From NCBI GenBank assembly GCA_041661625.1, contig JBAZUB010000002.1:124001-188000 (forward strand): 64,000 bases of DNA, read 5' to 3'. The position numbers and the translations under genes are program-made. The stretch's first letter is position 1. Every line of letters begins with the position of its first letter. The notes under the pieces are model-generated. The model did not search any database. It had not been told where the DNA came from and was given only the letters and a program-made list of their open reading frames with translations. Positions 16,670 to 26,313 of the stretch are shown here, piece by piece. Source of the stretch: Patescibacteria group bacterium. Its GTDB lineage: Bacteria; Patescibacteriota; Patescibacteriia; JAHIZJ01.

Positions 16670-17671
16670 ATGACCAGCCGAGAAAACGAGTCAAAATTTA
16701 AACCTGACAAAACAGAACCATCCACCCCGTACAATCCTGAACCAGCCGAAACCGTTGATTCGGTGGAAACGGAAGTTTGGGAATCAGTGGCCAGCGCGGC
16801 TGAGAGTCCAACTAAAATATATGACCGATCCGGTCGAGAGATATTTTTCGGCACACCCGAACAGTTGGGTATATTCATTGCCAATAAAGATTATGGTACG
16901 CCAGAGAGCATCGGCAGTATCGCGGATGCATCAGGACGTACGCTGATTCGGTTCGGCGCCGAAGACGGTCGAGGTTTTGCCGGACGCCATCGGATCGAAC
17001 CGATGCTCGACGCGATTAAGTTTCGAGTCGATAAACGCGAACAGGCTTCGCATGACCAGGCTCGAGCTCAGGAAATATTGGCAACGCTTGGTGTGGCTGA
17101 TGTCCCGCCATCTGAGCAGGCCACCGTCGATAAAAAAGCCGCTCAACCCCTAACCCAGGAAGAACGCGCCCAACTGGTACATGAACTATGGACCATTGAG
17201 CAGGAAACCTATGAGGAATACCATGGTAGGATAACCGACGAGTTGTTTATGGTTGGTAATGGGTTCAATGTTGATGGGACACCCTACGAAAAAGTTAGCG
17301 GCGATGTTGGGCGAGATTACGATGCGCACGGTATCGCTAAATCAAACCAGCTAACCAAGTTACTGCGCTTATTGGAGCAAGGAGTTGATCCCGGTAAGGA
17401 ATTTCACACCGCCCCGTTTGAATTACGCGACAATGAGCGGGAGGGGGCTGGGGGTGGCACGACTGGCGGGACGGCGTATAAAGATGGAATTGCCGTTGTC
17501 ACGAGCGGATATCTCCAGAGCATCACCGAGTACGGTATCCAGCACGTGTTTCTCAACGATGTATATGCCCGTCTTCGCGAACCACTGCAGTCATTATTTC
17601 CCGACGTAAAAATTCACCTATTAAGTGAACAAAAAGAAGTGCTGGAGGGAGAAGCAAAAGCGGCCAAGTAA
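16670..17671 (+). CDS. Soluble protein of unknown function
   Basis: A 333-residue protein. The first ~50 residues are Glu/Pro/Thr-rich and probably disordered. The rest is an acidic, mixed alpha/beta protein with no membrane segment. Segments such as KIYDRSGREIFFGTPEQLG (~48-66) and a Gly-rich stretch EGAGGGTTGGTAYKDG (~256-271) stand out. I do not recognise a domain and do not assign a function. The leader has no Shine-Dalgarno. It stands alone between an orphan gene and an ABC exporter operon. Confidence 0.6.
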   Translation: MTSRENESKFKPDKTEPSTPYNPEPAETVDSVETEVWESVASAAESPTKIYDRSGREIFFGTPEQLGIFIANKDYGTPESIGSIADASGRTLIRFGAEDGRGFAGRHRIEPMLDAIKFRVDKREQASHDQARAQEILATLGVADVPPSEQATVDKKAAQPLTQEERAQLVHELWTIEQETYEEYHGRITDELFMVGNGFNVDGTPYEKVSGDVGRDYDAHGIAKSNQLTKLLRLLEQGVDPGKEFHTAPFELRDNEREGAGGGTTGGTAYKDGIAVVTSGYLQSITEYGIQHVFLNDVYARLREPLQSLFPDVKIHLLSEQKEVLEGEAKAAK

Positions 17672-17698
17672 TAATGGCTAATAATCCATCCGGCGATC

Positions 17699-17727
17699 TT
17701 GATTTTCGCCAATTATTGGCATAAAAT
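17699..17727 (+). promoter_or_regulatory. Promoter giving a leaderless ABC exporter transcript
   Basis: TTGATT (17699-17704), a 17-nt spacer and TAAAAT (17722-17727). Six bases then lead to the ATG at 17734, so transcription should begin on the start codon. Confidence 0.65.
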
Positions 17728-17733
17728 ATAGCT

Positions 17734-18606
17734 ATGCCAGTGCTTGAATTTCACAATCTGGCCAAACATTTTGGCCAAACCAAAGCGATCGACGGAATCA
17801 CTTATTCGGTTGAAAAAGGCGAGGTTTTCGGTTTTCTTGGCCCCAACGGTGCCGGTAAAACAACTACCATACGGTGTTTGATGGACTTCATTCGCCCGTC
17901 CAGCGGCTCGATCTCACTATTTGGCCGCGACAGCCACCAAGATGCCGTTGATTTGAAACACCAGGTCGGCTATCTGTCTGGTTACGTTCGGATGAATGAC
18001 AAATGGACCGGCCGGGAGCATATTCGGTTTTACAAAAAACTTAATGGCCGACAAGATAGCTCTGATGAACTAATTAAGCGCCTTGATTTCGATCCAACCA
18101 AACACGCTGGTCAGCTTTCGTCTGGTAACAAGCAGAAGTTGGGAATTATTCTGGCCTTCATGCACAATCCCGATCTGTTGGTGTTGGATGAGCCGACCAC
18201 TGGATTGGATCCGCTATTGCAGAATGACGTATACGAGCTGATCAATGAACGAGTCAAAAATGGTGCGACGATATTCTTTTCATCGCACAATCTGCCGGAA
18301 GTGGAGAAGATCTGCACTCGGGTTGGGATCATTCGCCAGGGCAAGATGGTCGCTGTCCAAAGCATCGACGAATTGAAAGTTAAGAAAGTATATCATGTCC
18401 ACGCTCACACGGTGGGCGGGTTTGATCGAGCTAAATTTAATCAATCGAATGTAACCTGGCTCGAAGCACCAGCCAACGAGATAAGCCTCGAAGTGCGCGG
18501 CGATGTTACCGAAATAGTAAAAACATTAAGTAGCTACCAGCTATCGGATTTGTTGATCGAACGCGCTCCGTTAGATAAAATATTTTTGGAATATTACGAA
18601 CAATAA
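17734..18606 (+). CDS. ABC transporter ATP-binding protein (ABC-2 type)
   Basis: A 290-residue ATPase that would power an ABC-2 exporter with the permease encoded next. Walker A GPNGAGKT (36-43), signature LSSGNKQ (128-134, a variant of LSGGQ), Walker B LLVLDEP (148-154), then TTGLDPL and the switch His in SSHNLPEVE. The C-terminal ~75 residues form the extra domain common to multidrug/Nod-factor exporter ATPases (CcmA/DrrA class). The permease starts 1 nt after the stop. The substrate is unknown. Confidence 0.93.
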   Translation: MPVLEFHNLAKHFGQTKAIDGITYSVEKGEVFGFLGPNGAGKTTTIRCLMDFIRPSSGSISLFGRDSHQDAVDLKHQVGYLSGYVRMNDKWTGREHIRFYKKLNGRQDSSDELIKRLDFDPTKHAGQLSSGNKQKLGIILAFMHNPDLLVLDEPTTGLDPLLQNDVYELINERVKNGATIFFSSHNLPEVEKICTRVGIIRQGKMVAVQSIDELKVKKVYHVHAHTVGGFDRAKFNQSNVTWLEAPANEISLEVRGDVTEIVKTLSSYQLSDLLIERAPLDKIFLEYYEQ

Positions 18607-18607
18607 T

Positions 18608-19405
18608 ATGGGCGCAATCATCGCACGCATGTTCAAGGATCGGCGCATATCACTACTGGTGTACTGTCTTTCGGGCGTGGCGTTCCTCGAGATGTACGTG
18701 GCGATCTATCCCAGCATTGCCGCGCAGTCCGCGAACTTTACCGAGCTGCTTAAGAATTATCCGCAGGAATTCATGAAGGCTTTCGGTATCGAAAAGCTGG
18801 ATATGTCGACGCTGGAAAACTATATCGCCATGGAACACTTCAGCCTGATCTGGCCGTTGATGCTGGTGATTTTTATGATCGCGATCGCGGGCAGCGCGCT
18901 GGCCGGTGAGGTGGAGCGGGGAACCATCGAACTGCTATTGTCACGACCCCTATCCCGACTGAAAATGTTTATCGGTCGATATGTCTACGGTCTGATCGCG
19001 CTGGTCGTATTCATACTGACCACGGTGTTCACAGTTATTCCATTAGCAAGCATGCATCATGTGGCTTACCACGCCGATCGATTTGGGATTGTGGCGATTA
19101 TGGGTATGTTTTTTGGGCTGGCCATATTTTCACTGGCCATGCTGGTCTCGGCGTTTTCATCGGAAAAAGGCCGGGTATCGATGGTCATGGGCGGACTGCT
19201 GGTGTTGATGTATGTTTTGAATCTAGTGGCCGCGCTCAAAGAAAATCTGTCGGATCTGAAGTATTTTTCATTCTTCCATTACTTCGACGCGCAATCCGCG
19301 CTGACCAAGGGCGAGCTGAACATGACATCGATTTGGGTTTTTGTCGTCGTGATCATCGTGAGTACGATCGTTGGGGCGGTGGTTTGGACGAAAAGAGACG
19401 TATAA
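18608..19405 (+). CDS. ABC-2 type transporter permease
   Basis: A 265-residue membrane protein with about six helices. It has a conserved AGEVERGTIELLLSRPLSRLKMFIGRY segment (about residues 98-124), which is typical of ABC-2 permeases and contacts the ATPase. It pairs with the ATPase gene ending 1 nt upstream, so the two form a likely exporter of unknown substrate. Confidence 0.9.
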   Translation: MGAIIARMFKDRRISLLVYCLSGVAFLEMYVAIYPSIAAQSANFTELLKNYPQEFMKAFGIEKLDMSTLENYIAMEHFSLIWPLMLVIFMIAIAGSALAGEVERGTIELLLSRPLSRLKMFIGRYVYGLIALVVFILTTVFTVIPLASMHHVAYHADRFGIVAIMGMFFGLAIFSLAMLVSAFSSEKGRVSMVMGGLLVLMYVLNLVAALKENLSDLKYFSFFHYFDAQSALTKGELNMTSIWVFVVVIIVSTIVGAVVWTKRDV

Positions 19406-19421
19406 TTACTCTAATCGCTAT

Positions 19422-20112
19422 ATGAAAGACTCAACAAAGCATTACGAATGGCTACACTTCTCTCATTCATATCTAATGTTGGCAAAGTTAGGATGCGAGG
19501 AAATATTAGCAAACGTAGATAAACCACGTATGTTGTCAGATCCTGAAGGCGTGATTGCATATCCATATAATGCAAAAAATATATATTTCTATTATATATA
19601 ACATTAAACACGGAATTGAAGTTTTTATAAAGACGGTATGTGTTCAGTTTAATGTCGACTACCCTAAGGATGGTAAGGGTCACGATATTAAGAAGGCGCT
19701 GAATACACTATATGACAAGTCCAAAAAGGACAAACAGAAAATAAGCGAGTGGCTTGAAAATGAAGATATTACTAAAAACAGTCCATTACTGGCTACCGTG
19801 AAGGACAGGTTTTTCAAAAATTGGACTAATAATTTTAGTGATATAGAACGTTTAGTAAATAAATATTACTATTGCGAATTCATAAAAGCACAAATGTTAA
19901 CGGACTATACAATTCAAGATGAAAGCAATACTGGTTTTAGGTATCCAGAAAACAATCTGTTAATAAAGCCAGACTATCAAAAAATTGTAGATAGAGTTAC
20001 AGCACTGGACATCAAAGGTATCGATTCAGACATTGTAGATTTGTTTAAAAACTTTGAAATAGTTAGTTTTGTAATTGAATTTTATCGACATTACAACACT
20101 AGCACAGTCTGA
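19422..20112 (+). pseudogene. Frameshifted gene, possibly HEPN-like
   Basis: Two frames join into one plausible protein of about 230 residues. The first starts at 19422 (MKDSTKHYEWLHFSHSYLML...IAYPYNAK) and stops at 19601. The second continues (IYNIKHGIEVFIKTV...) to 20112. The switch lies at a run of six A (19574-19579); removing one A restores a single frame. The KHGIE-FIK pattern and helical, Lys-rich character recall HEPN-type domains, but that match is weak. Base composition is AT-rich compared with its neighbours, which suggests transfer. It is either a real frameshift or a homopolymer sequencing error. Confidence 0.6.
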
Positions 20113-20125
20113 TACCTATTGTATT

Positions 20126-20587
20126 ATGGATCAACCCACCGAGTTAAAAAAACCAATATCCAAAAAAGCCAAAACCCGTTCCGGTCGGATTTGGGGTTAC
20201 GCGGTCACGGCGGCTATTCATATCCTGTTAATTTATATCGCCAATAACCTGATCGGCTGGCACGCGCAACTGATCAACCAGAGCTGGAATGAAGTACTGG
20301 GGATTTTGAATTTCTCGTTCGCGTTGAATATCATCGTCTACGGATCATTCATTATCTACGACAAGCGGCTGTATTACTACATCGCGCGGATGATATTGGA
20401 CGTGGTGGGCGTCATCGTGTCCTATCGTTTGTTCGTCGTCTTTCCGTTTGACTTCCACGGCTTCTTCGAGCTCGGTTGGCTGAACGATGTATTCCCGATA
20501 TTGTTATGGGTGGGGATAGTTGGCTTGGTAATCGGTATGATCGCTCGGACGGTCAGCCTAATGTCCGGGAAGAACATTCATTATTAG
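20126..20587 (+). CDS. Four-helix membrane protein, unknown
   Basis: A 153-residue protein with a basic N-terminus (LKKPISKKAKTRSGR) and four membrane helices at about residues 24-45, 57-77, 84-104 and 118-140. No family recognised. An in-frame ATG 51 nt upstream exists but would overlap the end of the preceding gene, and the basic-then-hydrophobic layout favours the later start. Confidence 0.65.
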   Translation: MDQPTELKKPISKKAKTRSGRIWGYAVTAAIHILLIYIANNLIGWHAQLINQSWNEVLGILNFSFALNIIVYGSFIIYDKRLYYYIARMILDVVGVIVSYRLFVVFPFDFHGFFELGWLNDVFPILLWVGIVGLVIGMIARTVSLMSGKNIHY

Positions 20588-20682
20588 AAATATTAACCAA
20601 CTTAATAGTTACGAGCCCGAGGATGTCGTTAACAGCAACGGTCAGTTTTTGCGTGACAAGTTTAGTGTCTAGATGCATTAAT

Positions 20683-20711
20683 TTGACAATAAAGCAAAAA
20701 TAGTGTATAAT
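20683..20711 (+). promoter_or_regulatory. Perfect consensus promoter of the 1200-aa surface protein gene
   Basis: TTGACA (20683-20688), a 17-nt spacer and TATAAT (20706-20711), both matching the sigma70 consensus exactly. The leader would be about 94 nt. Confidence 0.85.
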
Positions 20712-20768
20712 TAACATAGCAAATACAAAAAATAACATAAAAACTAGTAAACATATGAACTCTTACAC

Positions 20769-20800
20769 AAAGCAGGAACGAATTTTCTTCTGCTTTTATT
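20769..20800 (+). terminator. Terminator-like hairpin in the surface-protein leader (possible attenuator)
   Basis: AAAGCAG (20769-20775) pairs with CTGCTTT (20790-20796), followed by TATTGT. It lies between the promoter and the start codon, so it may attenuate transcription. The T run is short. Confidence 0.45.
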
Positions 20801-20811
20801 GTATCTAGACA

Positions 20812-23800
20812 ATGATTATTCAGGACAAAAAACCTAAAAAATACTGTAAATTGAGGACATTTTTTCTTAGCCAAATACGCGGAGCCGAGAATAAATACGC
20901 GGCTAACCGACGGCTGATTTTGTGGTTAGTGTGGGGCCATATAATGAGATTCCTGTTAGTGTTTTGTTCCTGGCCATATTACTTGAAGCATACCCAACAG
21001 CAAAGTTTTGTCACTTACGCACCACGCGACGAGCAGGGGCGGTATCTAGAAAGCTACAGCCGGCACATCACCTATTATCGTGCCACCGTCGCATCTTTTA
21101 TAACAGTAATTACCATGTTTGGTTTGGGTGTTGTTGGGGCTGTTTTTGCTGGGCTGATATTATTTAAGCCTGCGCCAGCGTTAGCGGCGGTAACCTGCAA
21201 CGCGCCTGGTGTTGCCATGAATTTACCGACCACCACAACATATTGCAATTCCGGCGACACGTTTGATATCACGGGTTGGTGGTATGGTACCGGGTTGTGT
21301 TTTAATACACATTTCATATATTGGCAGTCGAATGGCGCTGATATGCTGGATTCGGGATCTGGACTGACGGTATACTTAAATCCCGAGGGTGAGTTTGCGG
21401 AATATGTAGAGGTGGGCGATACCGTAACCTGTCAGACAACCGGAAAGTACTCAATACGGATTCGAACGGAAGGCAATAAGTACAGCATCGCTAAGTTAGT
21501 TTATGTTGATCCACCAACAGCGCCATCGAATCTTGCTGAAACCAGCGTCACGACCACCTCCATTGCTACGAGTTGGACGGATAATTCTAATAATGAAGAA
21601 CTTTTTCGCGTACAGCGTCAGGCCGACATAACACCAACTACAGATTGCTCAACACTGGTAAATCTGACAACGACGAGTGCGGATGTGGCAACCTATACGA
21701 ATAGTAGTCTCACTGCCAACACCGGCTATTGTTATCAGGTGCGAGCCGAGAATGGCAATGGCAATACCGACTACACCAGCGCCGTAAAAGTGTACACTTT
21801 GCCGGTCGCGCCAAATATTTCGGCTGATCGCGCAACTTCCACTTGGTATACCACGCCAGATTTTACATTTTCTAATAACGCCGGATGGGGTTCGGGCGGG
21901 GTGAGATACTATCGGTATGTTTGGGACACCAGCCCAACCCACACCTGGACAGATTCAGAAAGTACCTGGGGACAGACTGAAAGTGACTGCGCGCCATTTA
22001 ACGGCAGTGGCGGTTCGTGTACTTCAGCCGGGAACACTTTGGCATTAGCCGCCAGTTCGGATAGTAATTCATTGTACTTGCATGTACGCAGTTATAATTA
22101 CGCCGGCGCTAACAACGGTAGCCAGGATATCGGTCCATATTATGTTGACCAAGTAGCACCAAACTCTCCCGCGCCGGTTTGGGATGGCGCCGGACCGACT
22201 GAAATAAGCTGGACTAACCAGGTTCAGGGATATGCCGGGTCGTGGACGGCGGCAGATGACGATCTATCCGGATTTTCTAAATATCAATATGCCATTGGCA
22301 CTACATCTGGCGGCAGCGACACGATAAGCTGGACCGACGATGGTGCCATTACCAATATTGATAATGTTGATGTCGCGCTGCAAAACGGTCAGACGTATTA
22401 TTTATCGGTTCGGGCAGTTGATGTAGCGGGAAATATTGGCGCCGTGGCTACTTCGAATGGTATTACCGTGGATACGCAGGCTGCCATACCAACCGGGATT
22501 ATCGATCAGCCATCATTGACCAGCGCAACTATCAGTTGGACTACGAACGAGCCGGCTACGACTCAGCTGGAGTGGGGCGCTACCGGTGCCTACGGTAATT
22601 TGACCAGTGAAAGCGCCGAACTTACCACGGATCATTCGGTGACCCTGGCGGGGCTTAATGAAAACACCACGTATTATTATCGTATTCGTGGAACGGATCG
22701 GGCTGATAATGGAACCATCGGTGATGGTAAAACCTTTATCACCACTCAGCTTGAGGCGACGCTCATTACTAATACTGCTAGTGAGGTATTGAGCACCACC
22801 TCCACCAGGATTACCTGGACCACCAACCATGCCGCCACCTCGCGGGTACGCTATGGTCTGACCACGGCCTACGGTTCGGAAGTATACTCGGATACTCCGA
22901 CGATCAACCATAGCCTGACGTTAACCGGTCTGACACCAGGTACAACCTATCACTATGAAGTACTCTCCGTCGGCAATACCTCGACCAATGACGCCGATGC
23001 TACATTCGCGACCTTAGAGAACACCACCGTTACTGGCGTCTCCGTTGGCGAGATAACAAACAGTTCGGCAGCCATTGCCTGGACTACTAACCACGCCGCT
23101 ACTTCCCAGGTACGCTATGGCCTGACTACGGCTTATGGTTTGGAAGTTACATCCGGCACCCTAACCACCAGCCATAGTCTGACATTGACGGGTTTAACGG
23201 CAGGCACGACTTACCACTTTGAAGTATCTTCGGTGGGAAACACTACAGCTACGAACTCTGACGCCAGTTTTTCAACTAATCAACTGGAAGCCACTGCGAT
23301 TACCAACATAGCTGGCGAAGTCTTGGGCACCACTTCGGCCAGGATTACTTGGACAACGAATCATGCCGCTACTTCGACCACGCAATATGGGACAACGACT
23401 GCGTATGGGTCGGAATCAGCTAATTCGGAATTAGTCACATCACACGGCCAGACGCTGACCGGGTTGCAGGCTAACACCACCTATCACTATCGGGTGGTTT
23501 CGACCGGCAATTCAACCGCCATTAGCAGTGATCAAACATTTTCCACCGAAGCTGAGCCAACGCCCGTTCCAGCGCCCGAGCCTGAGCCAACTCCGATACC
23601 CGGGCCAATCACTGCGGTCACGCCAACATTAATAACCCCCACGGCTAATTGGTCATCCATCCAGACAAAACCAACCATTATCGGTTTGGCTAAGAGCGGC
23701 CAAACAGTGCTGGTGTATATTGATGATGTTCTGAATGGCCGCACCAAGGCCACAACACACGCATCGGGTACCGGGAGCTTTGCGTACGCTCCAGCTTCAG

Positions 23801-24414
23801 ATCTAAAAGTGGGGTGGCATACGATTTATCTCAAGGCCGAAGACTCATCTGGCAACATTAGCGCGCCATCAAGTCCGATCAGTTTCAGAGTCGAGCAGCC
23901 ATATGTCGCGCCATATGTGTTCCAGCCCGAAGTCAGTCATACGGCGCTTCCCGTGATCGTGCTAAGGGGATTGGCTATGAATAATTCGATTATCCGGGTG
24001 TTGATCGATGGGCGAGAGGTTGATGAATTCACCGTCCAAAACAATTCCTCGGGCACCGCCAATTTCTCTTATGAACTATCCACCGATGGGCAATTAGCTA
24101 TCGGCCAGCACACCGTAACATTAGTTGCCGAGGATCAGAATGGCCGGCTAAGTCAGGCAACCGCACCAATCACCTTTACTAAAGTTGCCCCCTCGGCTGG
24201 GACGCAGAAGAACAGCTCGGTTCAATTTGGAGAGAAGGTTGTCTACACGGTTCAGTCGGGTGACTCATTGTGGAAAATTGCTAACAAACTGTTGGGTGAC
24301 GGCAGTCGTTATGGCGAGATCGTCGCACTAAATTTGGGGACCTACCCACAGCTGCATGATTCCCCAGGTTTCATTTTACCCGGGTGGAAATTGATACTGC
24401 CAAACGCACGGTAA
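20812..24414 (+). CDS. Large surface protein with fibronectin-like repeats and C-terminal LysM
   Basis: A 1200-residue exported protein. A long basic N-terminus precedes a membrane helix or signal at about residues 90-125 (ending KPAPALAA). Fibronectin type III-like domains follow (~230-330 and ~440-560). Next come four or five copies of a purple-acid-phosphatase-N-like module (ITWTTNHAATS-VRYGLTTAYG, ~560-900), a Pro/Glu linker and two Ig-like modules. A LysM domain ends the protein (VVYTVQSGDSLWKIANKLLG, ~1143-1198). LysM binds peptidoglycan or chitin-like glycans, so the protein may tie surface repeats to the wall. Translation start lacks a ribosome site. Confidence 0.85.
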   Translation: MIIQDKKPKKYCKLRTFFLSQIRGAENKYAANRRLILWLVWGHIMRFLLVFCSWPYYLKHTQQQSFVTYAPRDEQGRYLESYSRHITYYRATVASFITVITMFGLGVVGAVFAGLILFKPAPALAAVTCNAPGVAMNLPTTTTYCNSGDTFDITGWWYGTGLCFNTHFIYWQSNGADMLDSGSGLTVYLNPEGEFAEYVEVGDTVTCQTTGKYSIRIRTEGNKYSIAKLVYVDPPTAPSNLAETSVTTTSIATSWTDNSNNEELFRVQRQADITPTTDCSTLVNLTTTSADVATYTNSSLTANTGYCYQVRAENGNGNTDYTSAVKVYTLPVAPNISADRATSTWYTTPDFTFSNNAGWGSGGVRYYRYVWDTSPTHTWTDSESTWGQTESDCAPFNGSGGSCTSAGNTLALAASSDSNSLYLHVRSYNYAGANNGSQDIGPYYVDQVAPNSPAPVWDGAGPTEISWTNQVQGYAGSWTAADDDLSGFSKYQYAIGTTSGGSDTISWTDDGAITNIDNVDVALQNGQTYYLSVRAVDVAGNIGAVATSNGITVDTQAAIPTGIIDQPSLTSATISWTTNEPATTQLEWGATGAYGNLTSESAELTTDHSVTLAGLNENTTYYYRIRGTDRADNGTIGDGKTFITTQLEATLITNTASEVLSTTSTRITWTTNHAATSRVRYGLTTAYGSEVYSDTPTINHSLTLTGLTPGTTYHYEVLSVGNTSTNDADATFATLENTTVTGVSVGEITNSSAAIAWTTNHAATSQVRYGLTTAYGLEVTSGTLTTSHSLTLTGLTAGTTYHFEVSSVGNTTATNSDASFSTNQLEATAITNIAGEVLGTTSARITWTTNHAATSTTQYGTTTAYGSESANSELVTSHGQTLTGLQANTTYHYRVVSTGNSTAISSDQTFSTEAEPTPVPAPEPEPTPIPGPITAVTPTLITPTANWSSIQTKPTIIGLAKSGQTVLVYIDDVLNGRTKATTHASGTGSFAYAPASDLKVGWHTIYLKAEDSSGNISAPSSPISFRVEQPYVAPYVFQPEVSHTALPVIVLRGLAMNNSIIRVLIDGREVDEFTVQNNSSGTANFSYELSTDGQLAIGQHTVTLVAEDQNGRLSQATAPITFTKVAPSAGTQKNSSVQFGEKVVYTVQSGDSLWKIANKLLGDGSRYGEIVALNLGTYPQLHDSPGFILPGWKLILPNAR

Positions 24415-24581
24415 TAAACCAATCGATAATCAGTCGGACAATTAGATTATTACGCTTCATTACCACTTTGTGATGAGGCGGCTTGAAATATATCCAATTA
24501 AATATTATAATGAATCGTTGGCTTTTTAATAATCAAGCCATATAATGAATTATCAGTATAATATAGGTAATATAGTAAAAT

Positions 24582-25025
24582 ATGTCCCCAAATAGCGTTT
24601 TAATAGTTTATCGATCATTCCTCGGTGCCACTAAGAAATACGCGCAATGGTTGGCCGAAGATCTTGCTTGCCGGTCAATCGGCTACCGACAGCTACGCGC
24701 CGAAATGATAGCACAGTCCGATGTCGTGGTAGTGATGTCCGGCACCTATGCCGGGAAGATGCCCTTAGTCGGTTTCCTGAAAAAATACTGGCCAGCGCTC
24801 AAATATAAAAGGGTGTTTATTGTCGCGGTAGGGGTGGTGCCACCCGATAGTCCAGCCAGTGAAGCCTCGTATCGTTCGATACCGGCCGAAATCCGTGAAC
24901 GTGTCTGGTACATCAAAATACCTGGAAAATGGGCCAAAGGAATCCACAACAACTGGACGATGAAACGCGATAATATCCAACGCATTGTCAGCGCCATCAA
25001 AGTTGATGGTCCGCCAGTCCAGTAA
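24582..25025 (+). CDS. Flavodoxin-domain protein
   Basis: A 147-residue single-domain protein. The N-terminus (SVLIVYRSFLGATKKYAQWLAEDL) matches the FMN phosphate-binding loop of flavodoxins. SDVVVVMSGTYAGKMPLVGFLKKYW and RVFIVAVGVVPPDSP fit the following strands, as in the HemG/flavodoxin_5 subgroup. It is probably a small redox carrier; its partner is unknown. The gene stands alone and a perfect palindromic hairpin lies 36 nt after the stop. Confidence 0.8.
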   Translation: MSPNSVLIVYRSFLGATKKYAQWLAEDLACRSIGYRQLRAEMIAQSDVVVVMSGTYAGKMPLVGFLKKYWPALKYKRVFIVAVGVVPPDSPASEASYRSIPAEIRERVWYIKIPGKWAKGIHNNWTMKRDNIQRIVSAIKVDGPPVQ

Positions 25026-25060
25026 TTAGTCACAAATCATACGGAGTCTAGACGGGGAGT

Positions 25061-25088
25061 GTAGGCGGACTAGCGCTAGTTCGCCTAC
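25061..25088. terminator. Palindromic hairpin after the flavodoxin gene
   Basis: GTAGGCG-ACTAG-CG-CTAGT-CGCCTAC (25061-25088) forms a near-perfect 13-bp palindrome. No long T run follows, so termination efficiency is uncertain. Confidence 0.5.
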
Positions 25089-25115
25089 GTTTAATGTTGT
25101 GATACAATATTCAGG

Positions 25116-25217
25116 GTGTTGCAACAATACATCAAGCCCACGCCACGCGAACCGGCGATGCGCCAGGTGGGTAGCGATGCGGTGCGGGAGTTTGATAATA
25201 AAGGTATTGGGCATTAA
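25116..25217 (+). CDS. Possible 33-residue leaderless peptide
   Basis: A GTG-initiated ORF (LQQYIKPTPREPAMRQ, then VGSDAVREFDNKGIGH) with a soluble, charged composition. An extended -10 box (TGATACAAT, -10 at 25103-25108) ends 7 nt upstream of the GTG, the same geometry as the leaderless genes here. Low confidence because of its length and non-ATG start. Confidence 0.35.
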   Translation: MLQQYIKPTPREPAMRQVGSDAVREFDNKGIGH

Positions 25218-25307
25218 CAATCTAGTATGGCAATACTTCAGTTAGAGCCAGGCAATGGTTGACTATGTGAGTAGATTTAGTATGTAGTAACTGTGAAGGA
25301 TTATTTT

Positions 25308-26243
25308 ATGAAACGACGCCGATCGAAGAAAGACATAAGAATTGCGTTTGTCGCCCTTGGAGCCGGTTTCGTGGTGCTTATCGGTCTGATATATTTTCAT
25401 CCGGTAACGTCAAAACCCGCAGCCATCAACCAGCCTATTGTAAAGAGCCGGATGATCTTACCCCAGACACAACCACGCCCCGATTCCCTGAAGACATCCG
25501 ATGGTCAGTCTGGCCCCAGTGGTTATCGTATGCCCCCAAGAATGCCAACCGGCTCAACAATACGACAAGTTCGAATTCCTATAATCATGTACCATTATAT
25601 TCGAATCAACGATCCAGAGGATGAAAAAGGTGTCAGTTTGTCAGTGTCACCGATGCACTTTGCTCAACAACTGGACGATCTCAAACAGCGTGGTTACCAG
25701 ACAATTACGTTCCAAGATTTGATGAGTAGAAACTTGCCAAGCAAACCGATCATACTGACATTTGACGATGGTTATGAAGACTTTTATACCACGGCTTATC
25801 CGGAGTTGGCCAGGCACCAGATGACCGCGGTCGTGTATGTCATTGCCGATTTCCAGAAGCCGGAATATTTAACGCCCGGCCAGACATTATATTTAGCCAG
25901 CCGCGGTATCGAAATCGGATCGCATACCTTAGATCACGCTTCTCTCGATAAAACCTCCGCCCAAGAAACGATCAGGCAATTGACCGGCAGCAGACAATTG
26001 TTGGAACAAATGACGGGCCGGCCGGTGGTTAGCATAGCCTATCCCTTTGGTAGCTTTGATGCTGAGATTGAACGTCTGGCCATCCAAGCCGGGTATCAAT
26101 TTGGGGTTACGACCGTAGGAGGGTTGGCTGATCTGGCACAACCAATGGAGCTGATGCGGTTTCGGGCTAAAGACATCGCGACTTTAGAATTTGATGATAA
26201 TATTGCCAAGACTAACGCCAGCAGCAATTCAGAAATAAAATAA
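25308..26243 (+). CDS. Membrane-anchored polysaccharide deacetylase
   Basis: A 311-residue protein. A basic start (MKRRRSKKDIR) and one helix (~12-31) anchor it, and a linker leads to a NodB-type deacetylase domain (~90-290). Visible catalytic motifs are TFDDGYED (Asp-Asp pair), SHTLDH (metal-binding His pair) and AYPFGSF. The family removes acetyl groups from peptidoglycan or other GlcNAc polymers outside the membrane. The ATG at 25308 is preferred over an in-frame GTG because GAAGGA lies 9 nt upstream. Confidence 0.9.
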   Translation: MKRRRSKKDIRIAFVALGAGFVVLIGLIYFHPVTSKPAAINQPIVKSRMILPQTQPRPDSLKTSDGQSGPSGYRMPPRMPTGSTIRQVRIPIIMYHYIRINDPEDEKGVSLSVSPMHFAQQLDDLKQRGYQTITFQDLMSRNLPSKPIILTFDDGYEDFYTTAYPELARHQMTAVVYVIADFQKPEYLTPGQTLYLASRGIEIGSHTLDHASLDKTSAQETIRQLTGSRQLLEQMTGRPVVSIAYPFGSFDAEIERLAIQAGYQFGVTTVGGLADLAQPMELMRFRAKDIATLEFDDNIAKTNASSNSEIK

Positions 26244-26313
26244 CCACGATCCGGCCTGGCTTTTGAACAAGAATAATGATACAATAAAAACCTAGAATGG
26301 TTATTTTTGTGAT

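Noticed and set aside
19571..19600. Programmed -1 frameshift at A-AAA-AAT
   Set aside because: The heptamer fits in form, but a -1 shift soon meets a stop; the downstream frame needs a +1 shift or loss of one A.
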